64,000 nt of DNA. It comes from JAJFJD01 sp965228695. GTDB lineage: Bacteria > Pseudomonadota > Alphaproteobacteria > UBA8366. The notes beneath the pieces are model-generated. The model was not told the origin of the DNA. It saw nothing but the letters and a program-made list of their open reading frames with translations, and did not search any database. The stretch covers positions 3,658,001 to 3,722,000 of the forward strand of contig CBDDIB010000002.1 of the NCBI GenBank assembly GCA_965228695.1, written 5' to 3'. Position 1 is the first letter of the stretch. Every line of letters starts with the position of its first letter. Below are positions 35,725-45,089 of this stretch, one piece after another. A program made the position numbers and the translations under genes.

Positions 35725-37143
35725 ATGAAAGTCATTACCCGATTTCCGCCATCGCCAACCGGCCGCCTTCATATTGGAAGCGCACGGACGGCACTTTTCA
35801 ATTGGCTTTTCGCCCGTCATCACGGCGGCCGGATGGCGCTGCGGATCGAAGATACCGACCGCAAGCGATCAACCCAGGAGGCGATTGACGCCATCCTCGA
35901 TGGGCTGAACTGGCTCGGACTTGATTGGGACGGCGACGTGGTATTTCAGACGCAGAACGCGGACCGCCATGCTGCGGTCGCGAAGGAACTGCTCGACGCC
36001 GACAAAGCCTACCGCTGCTATTGCACGCCGGAAGAGTTGAAGGAAATGCGGGAGACCGCCCGGTCGGAAGGGCGACCGGCGCTGTATGACAGGCGATGGC
36101 GCGATCGCGACCCGGCCGACGCGCCGGAGGGCATCGACCCGGTGATCCGAATAAAAATGCCGCAGTGCGGCAAAACAACCATCTCCGACCTTGTCCAGGG
36201 CGACGTCACCGTCGCAAACGAACAGCTGGACGACTTCATCCTGCTGCGCGCCGACGGTACGCCGACCTATATGCTGTCGGTCGTCGTCGACGACCACGAC
36301 ATGGGCATCACGCATATCATCCGCGGCGACGACCACCTCAACAATGCCTTCAGACAGTTGCATCTGTTTGACGCGATGGATTGGCCCGTTCCGGTGTTCG
36401 GCCATATCCCCCTCATCCATGGGGCCGACGGGCAGAAACTGTCGAAGCGGCATGGCGCGCTCGGGGTCGAAGAATATCGCGCCATGGGATTCCTGCCGGA
36501 GGCGATGCGGAACTATCTCCTGCGGCTGGGATGGAGCCATGGCGACGAAGAGATCATCTCGACCGATCAAGCCGTCGAATGGTTCGATCTCGACAATGTG
36601 GGCCGCTCGCCCGCCCGGTTCGATCTCGCTAAGTTGGAAAACCTCAACGCGCACTATCTCAAAGAATCCAATGATATCGGGCTCGTGGAGATGATCGTCC
36701 CGCTGATTGAGAAGGCCCGCGCCATATCGGTCGACGACGACGGCCGGGCCCGGCTGGCAAAGGGCATGGAAGGCTTAAAGCCGCGTGCGAAGACATTGCT
36801 CGACCTAGCCGAAAACGCAGCCTTTTATGTGGCCCGGCCGACTTTTCCGCTTGAAAATGCCAAGGCGGCGAAACTACTGAAAGACCCAGCCGTCACGGTC
36901 TTGGGCGGCGCTTTGGAAACCCTGACGGGCGCCGACCCTTGGGAAAGCGAAAACTTGGAATCCGTGTTACGCGCTCATGGCGAAAAACATGACTTGGGCT
37001 TCGGCAAAATTGCTCAACCATTACGTGCAGCGCTTACCGGCTCGAACGCGTCGCCCGGCCTCTTCGAAGTCATGGAAATCCTCGGCCGCGAAGAGACAAT
37101 TTCGCGGATTCAAGCCGTTCCCGGCGTTCCGGCGGACGGCTGA
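35725..37143 (+). CDS. gltX: Glutamyl-tRNA synthetase
   Basis: 472 residues. The class-I signature motifs are both present: RFPPSPTGRLHIGSARTALF near the N-terminus (HIGH-type) and GQKLSKRHGALG (KMSKS-type). RIEDTDRKRS is the usual glutamate-binding stretch. The ATG at 35725 opens directly onto the conserved start; the longer frame upstream overlaps divergent comEC. It may be non-discriminating (charging tRNA-Gln as well), common in this class; no second copy is in view. Confidence 0.97.
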   Translation: MKVITRFPPSPTGRLHIGSARTALFNWLFARHHGGRMALRIEDTDRKRSTQEAIDAILDGLNWLGLDWDGDVVFQTQNADRHAAVAKELLDADKAYRCYCTPEELKEMRETARSEGRPALYDRRWRDRDPADAPEGIDPVIRIKMPQCGKTTISDLVQGDVTVANEQLDDFILLRADGTPTYMLSVVVDDHDMGITHIIRGDDHLNNAFRQLHLFDAMDWPVPVFGHIPLIHGADGQKLSKRHGALGVEEYRAMGFLPEAMRNYLLRLGWSHGDEEIISTDQAVEWFDLDNVGRSPARFDLAKLENLNAHYLKESNDIGLVEMIVPLIEKARAISVDDDGRARLAKGMEGLKPRAKTLLDLAENAAFYVARPTFPLENAKAAKLLKDPAVTVLGGALETLTGADPWESENLESVLRAHGEKHDLGFGKIAQPLRAALTGSNASPGLFEVMEILGREETISRIQAVPGVPADG

Positions 37144-37149
37144 GCAGGT

Positions 37150-37178
37150 TTGCTCAACGCCGCCAACGCGGGTATACT
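37150..37178 (+). promoter_or_regulatory. Probable gltA promoter
   Basis: TTGCTC (37150-37155), a 17-nt spacer and TATACT (37173-37178), about 97 nt before the gltA start. The -35 overlaps a 6-bp hairpin (TGAGCA-GGTT-TGCTCA, 37141-37156) that includes the gltX stop. Confidence 0.55.
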
Positions 37179-37274
37179 GCAGTGCAACAGAGACAAGGGT
37201 AATTGGGAACGCAGGCGGTGAGCGCGCCCCGCCCCTGTCGCGATCTGACGCTTGCCAGATAAGAAGGGGTCACT

Positions 37275-38603
37275 ATGACGCAGGAAAAATCTGCCACCGG
37301 TTCGGCGGCTTCGAATGAGTATGTAACGCTTACCGACCACACCACCGGTGAAAACTATGATTTTCCCCTGATGCCGGGATCAACGGGGCCGAAAGTCATC
37401 GACGTTCGCAGTTTGTATGGTCAAACCGGGCATTTCACCTACGATCCGGGATACACATCGACCGGAGCCTGCGAATCGCAAATTACCTACATCGACGGCG
37501 AAGAAGGCATCTTGATGCACCGGGGATACCGCATCGAGGAACTCGCCGAGCAAAGCGACTTCATGGAGGTCTGCTACCTTCTGCTGAACGGCGAATTGCC
37601 GAGCAAGGCCGACAAGGAAGACTTCGAGAATACCATCACCAATCACACGATGGTCCACGAGCAGCTCAACTACTTCTTCCGGGGCTTCCGCCGCGATGCG
37701 CATCCGATGGCCATCATGGTTGCCGTCGTGGGCGCCTTGTCAGCCTTCTATCACGATTCGCTTGACGTGAACGACGAACGCCAGCGGATGATCACATCGC
37801 ACCGCCTAATTGCAAAAGTGCCGACGATTGCGGCGATGGCCTACAAATTTTCGGTCGGACAGCCCTTCGTGTACCCGCGGAACGATCTCAGCTACGCCGA
37901 GAACTTCCTGCACATGATGTTCGCGGTGCCCGCCGAGGAATACAAGGTCAACCCGGTTCTCGCGAAAGCCATGGACCGCATACTGATCCTGCATGCCGAC
38001 CATGAACAGAATGCGTCGACGTCGACGGTCCGTCTCGCAGGATCGACGGGCGCGAACCCGTTCGCGAGCGTATCCGCCGGCATTTCCTCGCTCTGGGGAC
38101 CAGCCCACGGCGGCGCCAATGAAGCGGTCCTGAACATGCTCGATCAGATCGGCAGTGTCGAAAATATCGCCGAGTTCGTTGAGAAGGCCAAAGATCCGGA
38201 CGATGATTTCCGGCTGATGGGTTTCGGCCATCGCGTGTATAAGAATTACGACCCGCGCGCCAAGGTCATGCAGAAAAGCTGCCATGAGGTCCTCGACGCG
38301 CTCGGCATCCGTGATGAGCCGCTGCTGAAGCTGGCCATGGAATTGGAGCGCCTGGCGCTTGAAGACGACTACTTCGTCAGCAAAAAACTGTTCCCGAATG
38401 TCGACTTCTATTCCGGCATCATCCTGAAGGCCATGAACTTCCCGACCAGCATGTTCACCGTGCTGTTCGCGGTTGCCCGAACGGTCGGCTGGATTTCGCA
38501 GTGGAAAGAGATGATCGAGGACCCGACCGCCAAGTTGGGTCGACCGCGTCAGCTCTACACCGGTGCGACGGAACGTCCCTACGTGCCGTTGAACAAGCGG
38601 TAG
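37275..38603 (+). CDS. gltA: Citrate synthase (type I/II hexameric form)
   Basis: 442 residues. It condenses acetyl-CoA and oxaloacetate, the entry step of the TCA cycle. Active-site motifs are ILHADHEQNASTST, GPAHGGANEAVLNML and MGFGHRVYKNYDPRA. The N-terminal extension of about 50 residues is typical of Gram-negative, NADH-sensitive enzymes. AAGGGG lies 5 nt before the ATG. The gene is followed by a strong terminator at 38649-38680 and preceded by its own promoter. Confidence 0.98.
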   Translation: MTQEKSATGSAASNEYVTLTDHTTGENYDFPLMPGSTGPKVIDVRSLYGQTGHFTYDPGYTSTGACESQITYIDGEEGILMHRGYRIEELAEQSDFMEVCYLLLNGELPSKADKEDFENTITNHTMVHEQLNYFFRGFRRDAHPMAIMVAVVGALSAFYHDSLDVNDERQRMITSHRLIAKVPTIAAMAYKFSVGQPFVYPRNDLSYAENFLHMMFAVPAEEYKVNPVLAKAMDRILILHADHEQNASTSTVRLAGSTGANPFASVSAGISSLWGPAHGGANEAVLNMLDQIGSVENIAEFVEKAKDPDDDFRLMGFGHRVYKNYDPRAKVMQKSCHEVLDALGIRDEPLLKLAMELERLALEDDYFVSKKLFPNVDFYSGIILKAMNFPTSMFTVLFAVARTVGWISQWKEMIEDPTAKLGRPRQLYTGATERPYVPLNKR

Positions 38604-38648
38604 AATCCAGGGAATGCGAACGGGCCGTTGCCCGCGCGGAAGGTCCTG

Positions 38649-38680
38649 ACGGCGGATGGTTTCTCCATCCGCCGTTTTCT
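38649..38680 (+). terminator. Rho-independent terminator of gltA
   Basis: An 11-bp perfect stem (ACGGCGGATGG and CCATCCGCCGT) with a five-base loop TTTCT, followed by TTTTCT. It stands 46 nt after the gltA stop. No T-tract follows on the minus strand, so it acts for gltA and not for lpxB. Confidence 0.9.
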
Positions 38681-38704
38681 ATTCGATCGCCGGTGGCACG
38701 AGCA

Positions 38705-39874
38705 TTATACGGGCGCACGTCGATGCTCGGCCACGACGTCGAGGATTGCCTCGGCGGCACGACGGCTGGGCGGAATGCTGCCCGCGCCCAACTGCCGCAA
38801 CGCCTCGTCGGCCGCCTCGATCTGCGCCAAGCCGGCCTTACCGAGTAAGAGTTCGACCTCATCGGCCAATATCTCGGCGGTACATTGAAACTGCAACCGC
38901 TCGGGCACGACTTCGCGGTCGAGGATGAGGTTGATCAAATTCACATAGCGCACGTTGAGCAACGGCTTCAGGATCGCGGCTGTTATGTTCGAAATCCGAT
39001 ACGCGACCACGGCGGGGAGCCTGGCCAAGGCCACCTCGAGTGCGACCGTGCCCGAAGCGGCGATCGCGGCATCGCTTGCCGCCATTGCCGCGTATTTCTC
39101 GCCACTGTCCTGTATCACCGTCACGGGAACCGACCAGTCCGCCGTAAGACCCTGGACGAGGCCGGAGACGCCGGGCACCGTGGGCGTGACGACATGCAAC
39201 GACGGGAATTTCTTGGAAAGCAGCTCGATTGCTCCGGAAAATGGCGCGGCATGCCGAGTCACCTCGCCGCGCCGGCTGCCCAACAACACGCAAACCACCG
39301 TATCGTCCGCCGCAATGCCGTGCCGTTCCCGAAACGCCGGCCCATCCCCCTCGCCCGCGCGATATTCCACGACAGGATGTCCGACAAAGCGGCACGGCAT
39401 GCCCGCTTTTTCGAAAAACGGCGGCTCGAACGGCAAGAGCGCCAGCATCATGTCGAAATGGCGTTTGATCTTGTTCACGCGCCACGGCCGCCATGCCCAC
39501 ACGGTCGGCGCGACGTAGTGCACCTTCGGCGCCGTCGACCGCCGCACGCGCTTGATCACCGCATAGGCAAAACTCGGGGAATCGATGGTCACGACCACAT
39601 CGGGTTCCATCGAATCGATGGCCGTGGCGGTTTCCCGAATCCGTTTGAGCAAGCGCGGAATATGCGGCACCACTTCCATCAGGCCCATCAGCGATAGTTC
39701 CTCCATCGGGAACATGCTGTTCAAGCCTTGTTCGATCATAGAATCGCCGCCAACGCCGGCAAAGCGAACGCGATCGTTGGTCGCCTTTCGCAGCGCCGCC
39801 ATAAGTCGTCCGCCGATCTGATCGCCGGACGGTTCTCCGGCGACGACGAAGACGCGAAGAAACCCGTCGGTCAT
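38705..39874 (-). CDS. lpxB: Lipid-A-disaccharide synthase
   Basis: 389 residues from the ATG at 39874, which opens on FVVAGEPSGDQIGGRLM; the upstream extension overlaps lpxI. LpxB joins UDP-2,3-diacylglucosamine with lipid X to form the disaccharide core. Other motifs are MEVVPHIPRLLKRI, APTVWAWRPWRVNKI, MLALLPFEPPFFEKAG, LLGSRRGEVTRH and the nucleotide-sugar site SGTVALEVAL. It overlaps lpxI by 4 nt and is last in the envelope block. Confidence 0.96.
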   Translation of the reverse strand: MTDGFLRVFVVAGEPSGDQIGGRLMAALRKATNDRVRFAGVGGDSMIEQGLNSMFPMEELSLMGLMEVVPHIPRLLKRIRETATAIDSMEPDVVVTIDSPSFAYAVIKRVRRSTAPKVHYVAPTVWAWRPWRVNKIKRHFDMMLALLPFEPPFFEKAGMPCRFVGHPVVEYRAGEGDGPAFRERHGIAADDTVVCVLLGSRRGEVTRHAAPFSGAIELLSKKFPSLHVVTPTVPGVSGLVQGLTADWSVPVTVIQDSGEKYAAMAASDAAIAASGTVALEVALARLPAVVAYRISNITAAILKPLLNVRYVNLINLILDREVVPERLQFQCTAEILADEVELLLGKAGLAQIEAADEALRQLGAGSIPPSRRAAEAILDVVAEHRRAPV

Positions 39875-40689
39875 TCGCCGGCAACCGCGATGAGGAACAA
39901 TCCGTTCTGATCCGCCAGTTCGACGACACGGGCCCGATCGACGACCAGCGTCGCGTCGGCCTCGACGGCAATTCCGCGCAACCCCGCGGCGGCCGCAGCC
40001 GATATGGTCTCGGGCCCGATCGTCGGCATGTCCGCGCGCCGGTCCTGCCCCCGCTTGGAAAGTTTTACCAGCACGCCGCCGTCTCCATCCCGGCGTAAGG
40101 GTCCGCACCGCGCGAGCAATGCATCGGTTCCCTCGATCGCCTCAACGCCGAGGATAAGCCCCTGCTGCACGACGACGGCCTGTCCGACATCGGCGGCGCT
40201 CAGGCTGTGCAACACCTCGCGGCCGCGCGCAATGTCGTCTTTCGCCGTCTGATCCGGTGCATGTTTGCCCAACAGGCCCGGTTTGGGTTTTAGGTCTTCC
40301 AGCACTGTATCCGGTCCGATTACGCGAAACCCTTCGGCCTCGAATTCGGCGATGACCAACCGCAGGAGACCGTCATCACCCAGACTTTTGCGGCCCAGCC
40401 GCATGATGAACTGCAATGTGCGCCAATCCGGGCGGAGGCTCGATAGCGATGGGCGTTCAATGCCGCCGGCCAGGACGACGTCTCTTACGTTCAGCGCACG
40501 GCCGATCTCAATGGCTTTTCCGGCGGCACCCAGGCGGAGCCAATCGTGCGGCACGTCCTTGACCACCTCCGGATCGGCATGTCCCTCGAGCGCGATGACA
40601 TGGCATTCACGGCCGGAGGCGCGGCATGCCTCGATCAACATACGCGGTAGGTCGCCGCTCCCTGCGATAATCCCAAGCTTATCCGCCAT
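39871..40689 (-). CDS. lpxI: UDP-2,3-diacylglucosamine pyrophosphatase LpxI
   Basis: 272 residues of the LpxI (DUF1009) family, which replaces LpxH in alphaproteobacteria and hydrolyses UDP-2,3-diacylglucosamine to lipid X. It begins KLGIIAGSGDLPRMLIEA and contains VVLAGGIERPSLSSLRPDW, SLGDDGLLRLVIAEFE and RRADMPTIGPETI. It overlaps lpxA by 11 nt and lpxB by 4 nt. Confidence 0.95.
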   Translation of the reverse strand: MADKLGIIAGSGDLPRMLIEACRASGRECHVIALEGHADPEVVKDVPHDWLRLGAAGKAIEIGRALNVRDVVLAGGIERPSLSSLRPDWRTLQFIMRLGRKSLGDDGLLRLVIAEFEAEGFRVIGPDTVLEDLKPKPGLLGKHAPDQTAKDDIARGREVLHSLSAADVGQAVVVQQGLILGVEAIEGTDALLARCGPLRRDGDGGVLVKLSKRGQDRRADMPTIGPETISAAAAAGLRGIAVEADATLVVDRARVVELADQNGLFLIAVAGE

Positions 40690-41488
40690 TGCCGTTTTTG
40701 GGCTGCGTTAGGCCGCGGGAGGAATCGGACCGAATGAAACGGACGATGTCCATGATCTCGGCATCGTCCCCGTGCCGCGCCGCGACATCGTCGAGGCGTT
40801 CTAGTACGGTTCCGCCGTCGGCGTCGGTGAACAAGGATTTATAGACCGACCGCAGATTATGAACCTGCGCCCGCGTGAATCCGCGCCTTTTCAATCCGAT
40901 TATATTTAGCCCGGAAAGCCGGCCCCGCTCCCCGATTACCGATCCGTAGGGGATGACATCGTTCTCGACTCCGGTCATGCCGCCGATCATGGCGTGCTCG
41001 CCGATCCGAGCGAATTGATGGATGGCCGAGTTGCCGCCGACGATGACGTAATCGCCGATGACGACATGCCCTGCGAGGGTTGCGTTATTCGCCATGATGA
41101 CATGGTTTCCGACATGACAATCGTGCGCCACGTGCGCACCGACCATGAACAGGCAATGATCGCCGACCGATGTGACCATGCCGCCGCCGTCGGTGCCGGG
41201 GTTCATCGTGACATATTCCCGGATCCGGCAATGGCTGCCGACGACCAGGGTCGACGGCTCGCCGGCGTATTTCAGGTCCTGCGGCGGCTGACCGATGGAT
41301 GCGAAAGGATATATCTCTGCGTGCGCGCCGATCGTCGTCCGGCCGGCCAACACCACATGCGCCTGCAATACGGACTCATCGCCAAGCGTTACGTTTTCGC
41401 CAATGCAGCAATAGGCGCCGACTTCAACATTGTCTCCCAACGCCGCACCAGGTTCCACGATCGCGGTCGGGTGGATCTTCGTAGCCAT
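40679..41488 (-). CDS. lpxA: UDP-N-acetylglucosamine acyltransferase
   Basis: 269 residues. LpxA attaches the 3-hydroxyacyl chain to UDP-GlcNAc, the first step of lipid A synthesis. Left-handed beta-helix hexapeptide repeats run through the first 190 residues (IHPTAIVEPGAALGDNVEVG onward). The catalytic-histidine segment VAHDCHVGNHV is followed by the helical C-terminal region. fabZ ends at the very next base, so the two genes abut. Confidence 0.97.
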   Translation of the reverse strand: MATKIHPTAIVEPGAALGDNVEVGAYCCIGENVTLGDESVLQAHVVLAGRTTIGAHAEIYPFASIGQPPQDLKYAGEPSTLVVGSHCRIREYVTMNPGTDGGGMVTSVGDHCLFMVGAHVAHDCHVGNHVIMANNATLAGHVVIGDYVIVGGNSAIHQFARIGEHAMIGGMTGVENDVIPYGSVIGERGRLSGLNIIGLKRRGFTRAQVHNLRSVYKSLFTDADGGTVLERLDDVAARHGDDAEIMDIVRFIRSDSSRGLTQPKNGNGG

Positions 41489-41968
41489 TCAGACGTTTTC
41501 CACGAGCATGGCGGAGTATGTCGCTTCCGCGACCGTGCGCCCTTCGACCTTCGCTTTTCCTTCGAATTTCCAGACGTTGCCGCGGTTGCGAATTTTCTTC
41601 ACCTCGATCCTTAAGACGTCTCCCGGCACCACCGGGCGGCGGAACCGCGCCTCGCTGATCGACATGAAATAGACCAGCTTGCCTTCCGGATCGAGTTTGC
41701 CTGATTCCAGCACCAGCACGGCCGCGGTCTGGGCCATCGCCTCGATCATCAGAACACCGGGCATGATCGGTTTCTCGGGAAAATGTCCCTGGAAATGCGG
41801 CTCGTTCACGGTGACGCATTTAATGCCGGTGGCGCTCTCGTTCGCGACCAACTCGATGATGCGATCGATCATCAGAAAAGGATACCGATGCGGCAGCGCC
41901 GCCATGATCTTATCGATATCGACATCCGGCAGTTGCTCGCCCGTCGCGGCCGCCGCGCTATCGTTCAT
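41489..41968 (-). CDS. fabZ: 3-hydroxyacyl-ACP dehydratase FabZ
   Basis: 159 residues with a hot-dog fold. LPHRYPFLMIDRI and the active-site motif GHFPEKPIMPGVLMIEAMAQ are present, with catalytic H62 and E76. It dehydrates 3-hydroxyacyl-ACP and competes with LpxA and LpxD for the same substrate. In most relatives lpxD precedes it; here only 85 nt separate it from skp, so lpxD is absent from this locus. Confidence 0.97.
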   Translation of the reverse strand: MNDSAAAATGEQLPDVDIDKIMAALPHRYPFLMIDRIIELVANESATGIKCVTVNEPHFQGHFPEKPIMPGVLMIEAMAQTAAVLVLESGKLDPEGKLVYFMSISEARFRRPVVPGDVLRIEVKKIRNRGNVWKFEGKAKVEGRTVAEATYSAMLVENV

Positions 41969-42053
41969 CCCTTTCCTCCCAACTAACCCCGTATTGCGCC
42001 CTTATATCCGCCGTTCCTGCCCAGCAATCAAGCCGTGCGGCAAAGCGGGCAAT

Positions 42054-42668
42054 CTATTTCGTACTCTCCGCATCGGACAACTCGACCGTGGGAAGTCTAG
42101 CATTTAACCGGCGCAGGGCCTCTTCCGTGATGACGATCCGCTTTTCGGCGAACAGCACCAGACCGCGCCCGCGCCCCGCGTTCAAAATCAGGTTTATGCC
42201 GCGTTCTTCGGCCAATTCCTTCAGGATCGCAATCAACGCGATATCAATCTGTCCCATGCCATAGTTGAACATGGCGTCCATCTCGCGCTGACGGCTTTGC
42301 ACGATTCCCTGAAGCTCGCCGACGCGCTTCCGCATGGCCTGCCGCTTCGCGTTGAATTCCGCCTCGGAGAGACCAGGCTCCCGCGTCGCAAGCGCCGCCC
42401 GGGCGGTCTCCAGTTCTTGGCGGATTGACTTGATTTCTTCCTGCAACGTGTTTCGCCGCGTATTCATCTGTTCGCGGACGCTTCGTCCGGCGGACGATTC
42501 CTTAACGACCCGCTGAAAATCAATCACGCCCACAACGGCTTGGGGCAACGCAGCTTCGGATTGTTTGTCATCCGCCGCTTGCTGCGCAGACACGCTGTTT
42601 ATAAACACTGCCGCCCACATCAGGGCTACCGCTGCGAAGAGTGCCGTGAACCGCGGTACGGCCATCAT
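42054..42668 (-). CDS. skp: OmpH/Skp-family periplasmic chaperone
   Basis: 204 residues. A signal peptide (about 1-28, ending SVSAQQA) precedes a Skp-like core: VVGVIDFQRVVKESSAGRSV, then a long charged coiled coil (about 65-140), then a C-terminal segment with GINLILNAGRGLVLFAEK-like sequence. Skp trimers hold unfolded outer-membrane proteins for BamA. It starts 5 nt after bamA ends, on the same strand. The tail beyond about residue 190 is short and acidic. Confidence 0.88.
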   Translation of the reverse strand: MMAVPRFTALFAAVALMWAAVFINSVSAQQAADDKQSEAALPQAVVGVIDFQRVVKESSAGRSVREQMNTRRNTLQEEIKSIRQELETARAALATREPGLSEAEFNAKRQAMRKRVGELQGIVQSRQREMDAMFNYGMGQIDIALIAILKELAEERGINLILNAGRGRGLVLFAEKRIVITEEALRRLNARLPTVELSDAESTK

Positions 42669-42672
42669 AGCC

Positions 42673-45048
42673 TTAGAACCGTGCGCCGAAGCTGAAGCTC
42701 AAGAGCTGCGTCTTGTCGAAATCGGCCTTGAGGAACGGGTACGCGATATCCAACCGCACCGGTCCCAAGGGCGATTTCCAGGCAATGCCGAACCCGCTCG
42801 ATAATCGGGCTTCCTTACTGTCCTCGATAACCGAATTCGATCCGTCCCCGCCGAATGCGGTGCCGACATCGGTGAAGATCGCGCCGCGAACGCCGAATTC
42901 CTCCGGCAGCCCGATGGGGAACGTCAGTTCCGCCGACCCGATCGCGTATGTATCCGCGCCAAGCGCGTCATCGGTGACACGGTCGCGCGGCCCCAACCCG
43001 CCAACCTCGAAACCGCGCATGCGGTCGTTCCCCAGAAATATCCGGTCGGTGACTCGGGTAGGTTGCCCCAATCCTTCGAGATGCCCTACGTCGGCACTCA
43101 GGACACCGATCCATTTTTTGGAGAACGGAATGTAGTATTGCGACTTAACACTCGCGAGGAGGCTGCGAACGTCGCCCCCCAACCCGGCAACATCGGTGGA
43201 GACCCGCGCAACAAATCCCTTGGTGGGCGAAAGGCGGCTGTCACGCGAGTCGTAGGTAACGGTCTGTCCAACCGAAGACTTAAATACCGGCTCGGCCTGA
43301 TCCTTAATGATCTGGGATGCGTCATCGTCGACATCGTTGATATCGACATACTCGAGGGTATACCGGAGCCCCTGTGACCATTTCTCGTCGATCTCGTAGG
43401 AAAACCGCATCCGGCCGCCGATCTTGTCCTCTCGGAACGAGCTCTCTGCGTCCCGGCTCGACCGGATGTTGAAGAGGTCGAAACCCGCCGACATGTTGCG
43501 GTCCAGGAAATACGGTTCGGTAAACCCGACATCGAATTGCTGGGTCCGCTGCGACAGACGAAAGCTCAGTTTCAAGTCCTGGCCGCGGCCGAGGAGATTC
43601 CGTTCCCGGATACCGACCTCACCGACGACACCGTCCTGCGTCGAGAAACCCGCGCCGAGACTGAGCTCGCCGGTCGGTTGTTCTTCGACGTCGACCTGAA
43701 TGAGTGTTCGATCGGAACTGGCGCCTCGGACCTTGTTGACTTCGACCTTGGAGAAATACCCGAGGTTTCTGATTCTTTGCTGCGACCGGCGCATCTTGGC
43801 AGCATTGAAAGCATCACCCTCGACGAGCCGGAACTCCCGGCGGATCACGCGATCGAGCGTCCGGGTGTTGCCGCGAATATCGATCCGTTCGACAAAGACG
43901 CGCGGCCCTTCCAGAACTTCGAAGACCACATTGATGGTAAGCGCGTCACGGTCGCGCCGAATCCTCGGCCGTATTTCGACGAACGCGTAGCCGAAGTTGC
44001 CGGCAACGTTGGTGATCTCCAAAACCGTATCGTCGACCTGTTGCGAACTGTACCAGTCGCCGGATTTGAACTTGATCAACGGGCGCAGGGATTCCGGCTT
44101 TATATCCTCGATCTTCGACGTCACGTCGATCGTGCCGAATTTGTACCGCTTGCCTTCCTCAACCGTGAACGTGACAAAGAAATCGCTGCGGTCCGGGGCA
44201 AGTTCGGCAACCGCCGAAACCACGCGGAAATCGGCATATCCGTTTTCGAGGTAATAGCGGCGCAACAGCTCGCGGTCGAAGGTCAGCCGGTCCGGATCAT
44301 ATTTGTCCGCCGTGGTTAAAATCCGCCACCATCGGCTCTCCTTGGTCAGGATGATTTCCCGAAGATCACTGTCCGAGAAGACGCGGTTGCCGACGAACGA
44401 AATCTTGCGGATGCCGGATTCAGGGCCTTCCTTGATCTCGAACACCAGATTCACCCGGTTCTGGGCAAGCTGGATCACCTTCGGCTCAACGACCGCCGCG
44501 AAATAACCGCTTCGGCGGTAGAGGTCGATAATCCGTTTAACGTCCTGTTGGACTTTTGTCCGTGTGAACACGACACGTGGGCGAAGCTGCACTTCGGGCG
44601 ATAATTGCTCTTCGTCGAGCTCGTCATTCCCTTCGAACGCGATGCGGTTGATGATGGGGTTTTCGACGACGCGTACAACAAGGCGGTCGCCCTCGCGGCT
44701 GATCGTGACGTCGGCGAATAATCCTGTCGCGTATAGCGCCTTGAGTGAACTGTTGACCTTGCCGCCGTCAAAAGACTCGCCGGCCTTGAGCGTCATGTAT
44801 GTGCGAACGGTGTTCGGATCGATGCGTTGGGTGCCCTCGACGACTACCTCGGATACCGTCCCGTCGGTCGGGGAAACACGCGGCACGACGGGGCTTGGCG
44901 TCGGCGCCGAGGAACCCGGCGCGCCCGTAACCGGCGCCGGCGGAACGATCGTCGGGACACCGCTGCCCTGCCCGAACGCAGGGCCGCGCGCGAACGCAAC
45001 GCATAAAAACACGCCGCAAATAACGGCGATCCTGAGCCCGCTCACCAA
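42673..45048 (-). CDS. bamA: Outer membrane assembly factor BamA
   Basis: 791 residues. A signal peptide (about 1-26) and a Pro/Thr-rich stretch lead to five POTRA domains (about 60-430), then a 16-strand barrel ending in aromatic FSFGARF. The MRGFEVGGLGPRD motif is the conserved substrate-loop tip. BamA folds and inserts outer-membrane proteins. The start is unusual: TTG at 45048 with GGGAG 10 nt upstream, or GTG at 45045; there is no ATG nearby. An inverted repeat lies between rseP and bamA. Confidence 0.95.
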   Translation of the reverse strand: MVSGLRIAVICGVFLCVAFARGPAFGQGSGVPTIVPPAPVTGAPGSSAPTPSPVVPRVSPTDGTVSEVVVEGTQRIDPNTVRTYMTLKAGESFDGGKVNSSLKALYATGLFADVTISREGDRLVVRVVENPIINRIAFEGNDELDEEQLSPEVQLRPRVVFTRTKVQQDVKRIIDLYRRSGYFAAVVEPKVIQLAQNRVNLVFEIKEGPESGIRKISFVGNRVFSDSDLREIILTKESRWWRILTTADKYDPDRLTFDRELLRRYYLENGYADFRVVSAVAELAPDRSDFFVTFTVEEGKRYKFGTIDVTSKIEDIKPESLRPLIKFKSGDWYSSQQVDDTVLEITNVAGNFGYAFVEIRPRIRRDRDALTINVVFEVLEGPRVFVERIDIRGNTRTLDRVIRREFRLVEGDAFNAAKMRRSQQRIRNLGYFSKVEVNKVRGASSDRTLIQVDVEEQPTGELSLGAGFSTQDGVVGEVGIRERNLLGRGQDLKLSFRLSQRTQQFDVGFTEPYFLDRNMSAGFDLFNIRSSRDAESSFREDKIGGRMRFSYEIDEKWSQGLRYTLEYVDINDVDDDASQIIKDQAEPVFKSSVGQTVTYDSRDSRLSPTKGFVARVSTDVAGLGGDVRSLLASVKSQYYIPFSKKWIGVLSADVGHLEGLGQPTRVTDRIFLGNDRMRGFEVGGLGPRDRVTDDALGADTYAIGSAELTFPIGLPEEFGVRGAIFTDVGTAFGGDGSNSVIEDSKEARLSSGFGIAWKSPLGPVRLDIAYPFLKADFDKTQLLSFSFGARF

Positions 45049-45068
45049 CTAAGTAACGCTCCCTGTAT

Positions 45069-45084
45069 TGACCTGGTCAGGTCA
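45069..45084. promoter_or_regulatory. Inverted repeat TGACCTG-GT-CAGGTCA between rseP and bamA
   Basis: 7-bp arms with a 2-bp centre. The same region holds CAGGTCATTA twice (45078-45087 and 45091-45100), with CAGGTCATT again at 45135-45143 inside rseP. It could be an RNA hairpin or a regulator site controlling bamA. There is no T-tract of terminator quality. Confidence 0.4.
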
Positions 45085-45089
45085 TTAGT

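Noticed and set aside
37141..37156. Hairpin TGAGCA-GGTT-TGCTCA at the gltX stop as a terminator
   Set aside because: There is no T-tract after it, and the right arm overlaps the gltA -35.
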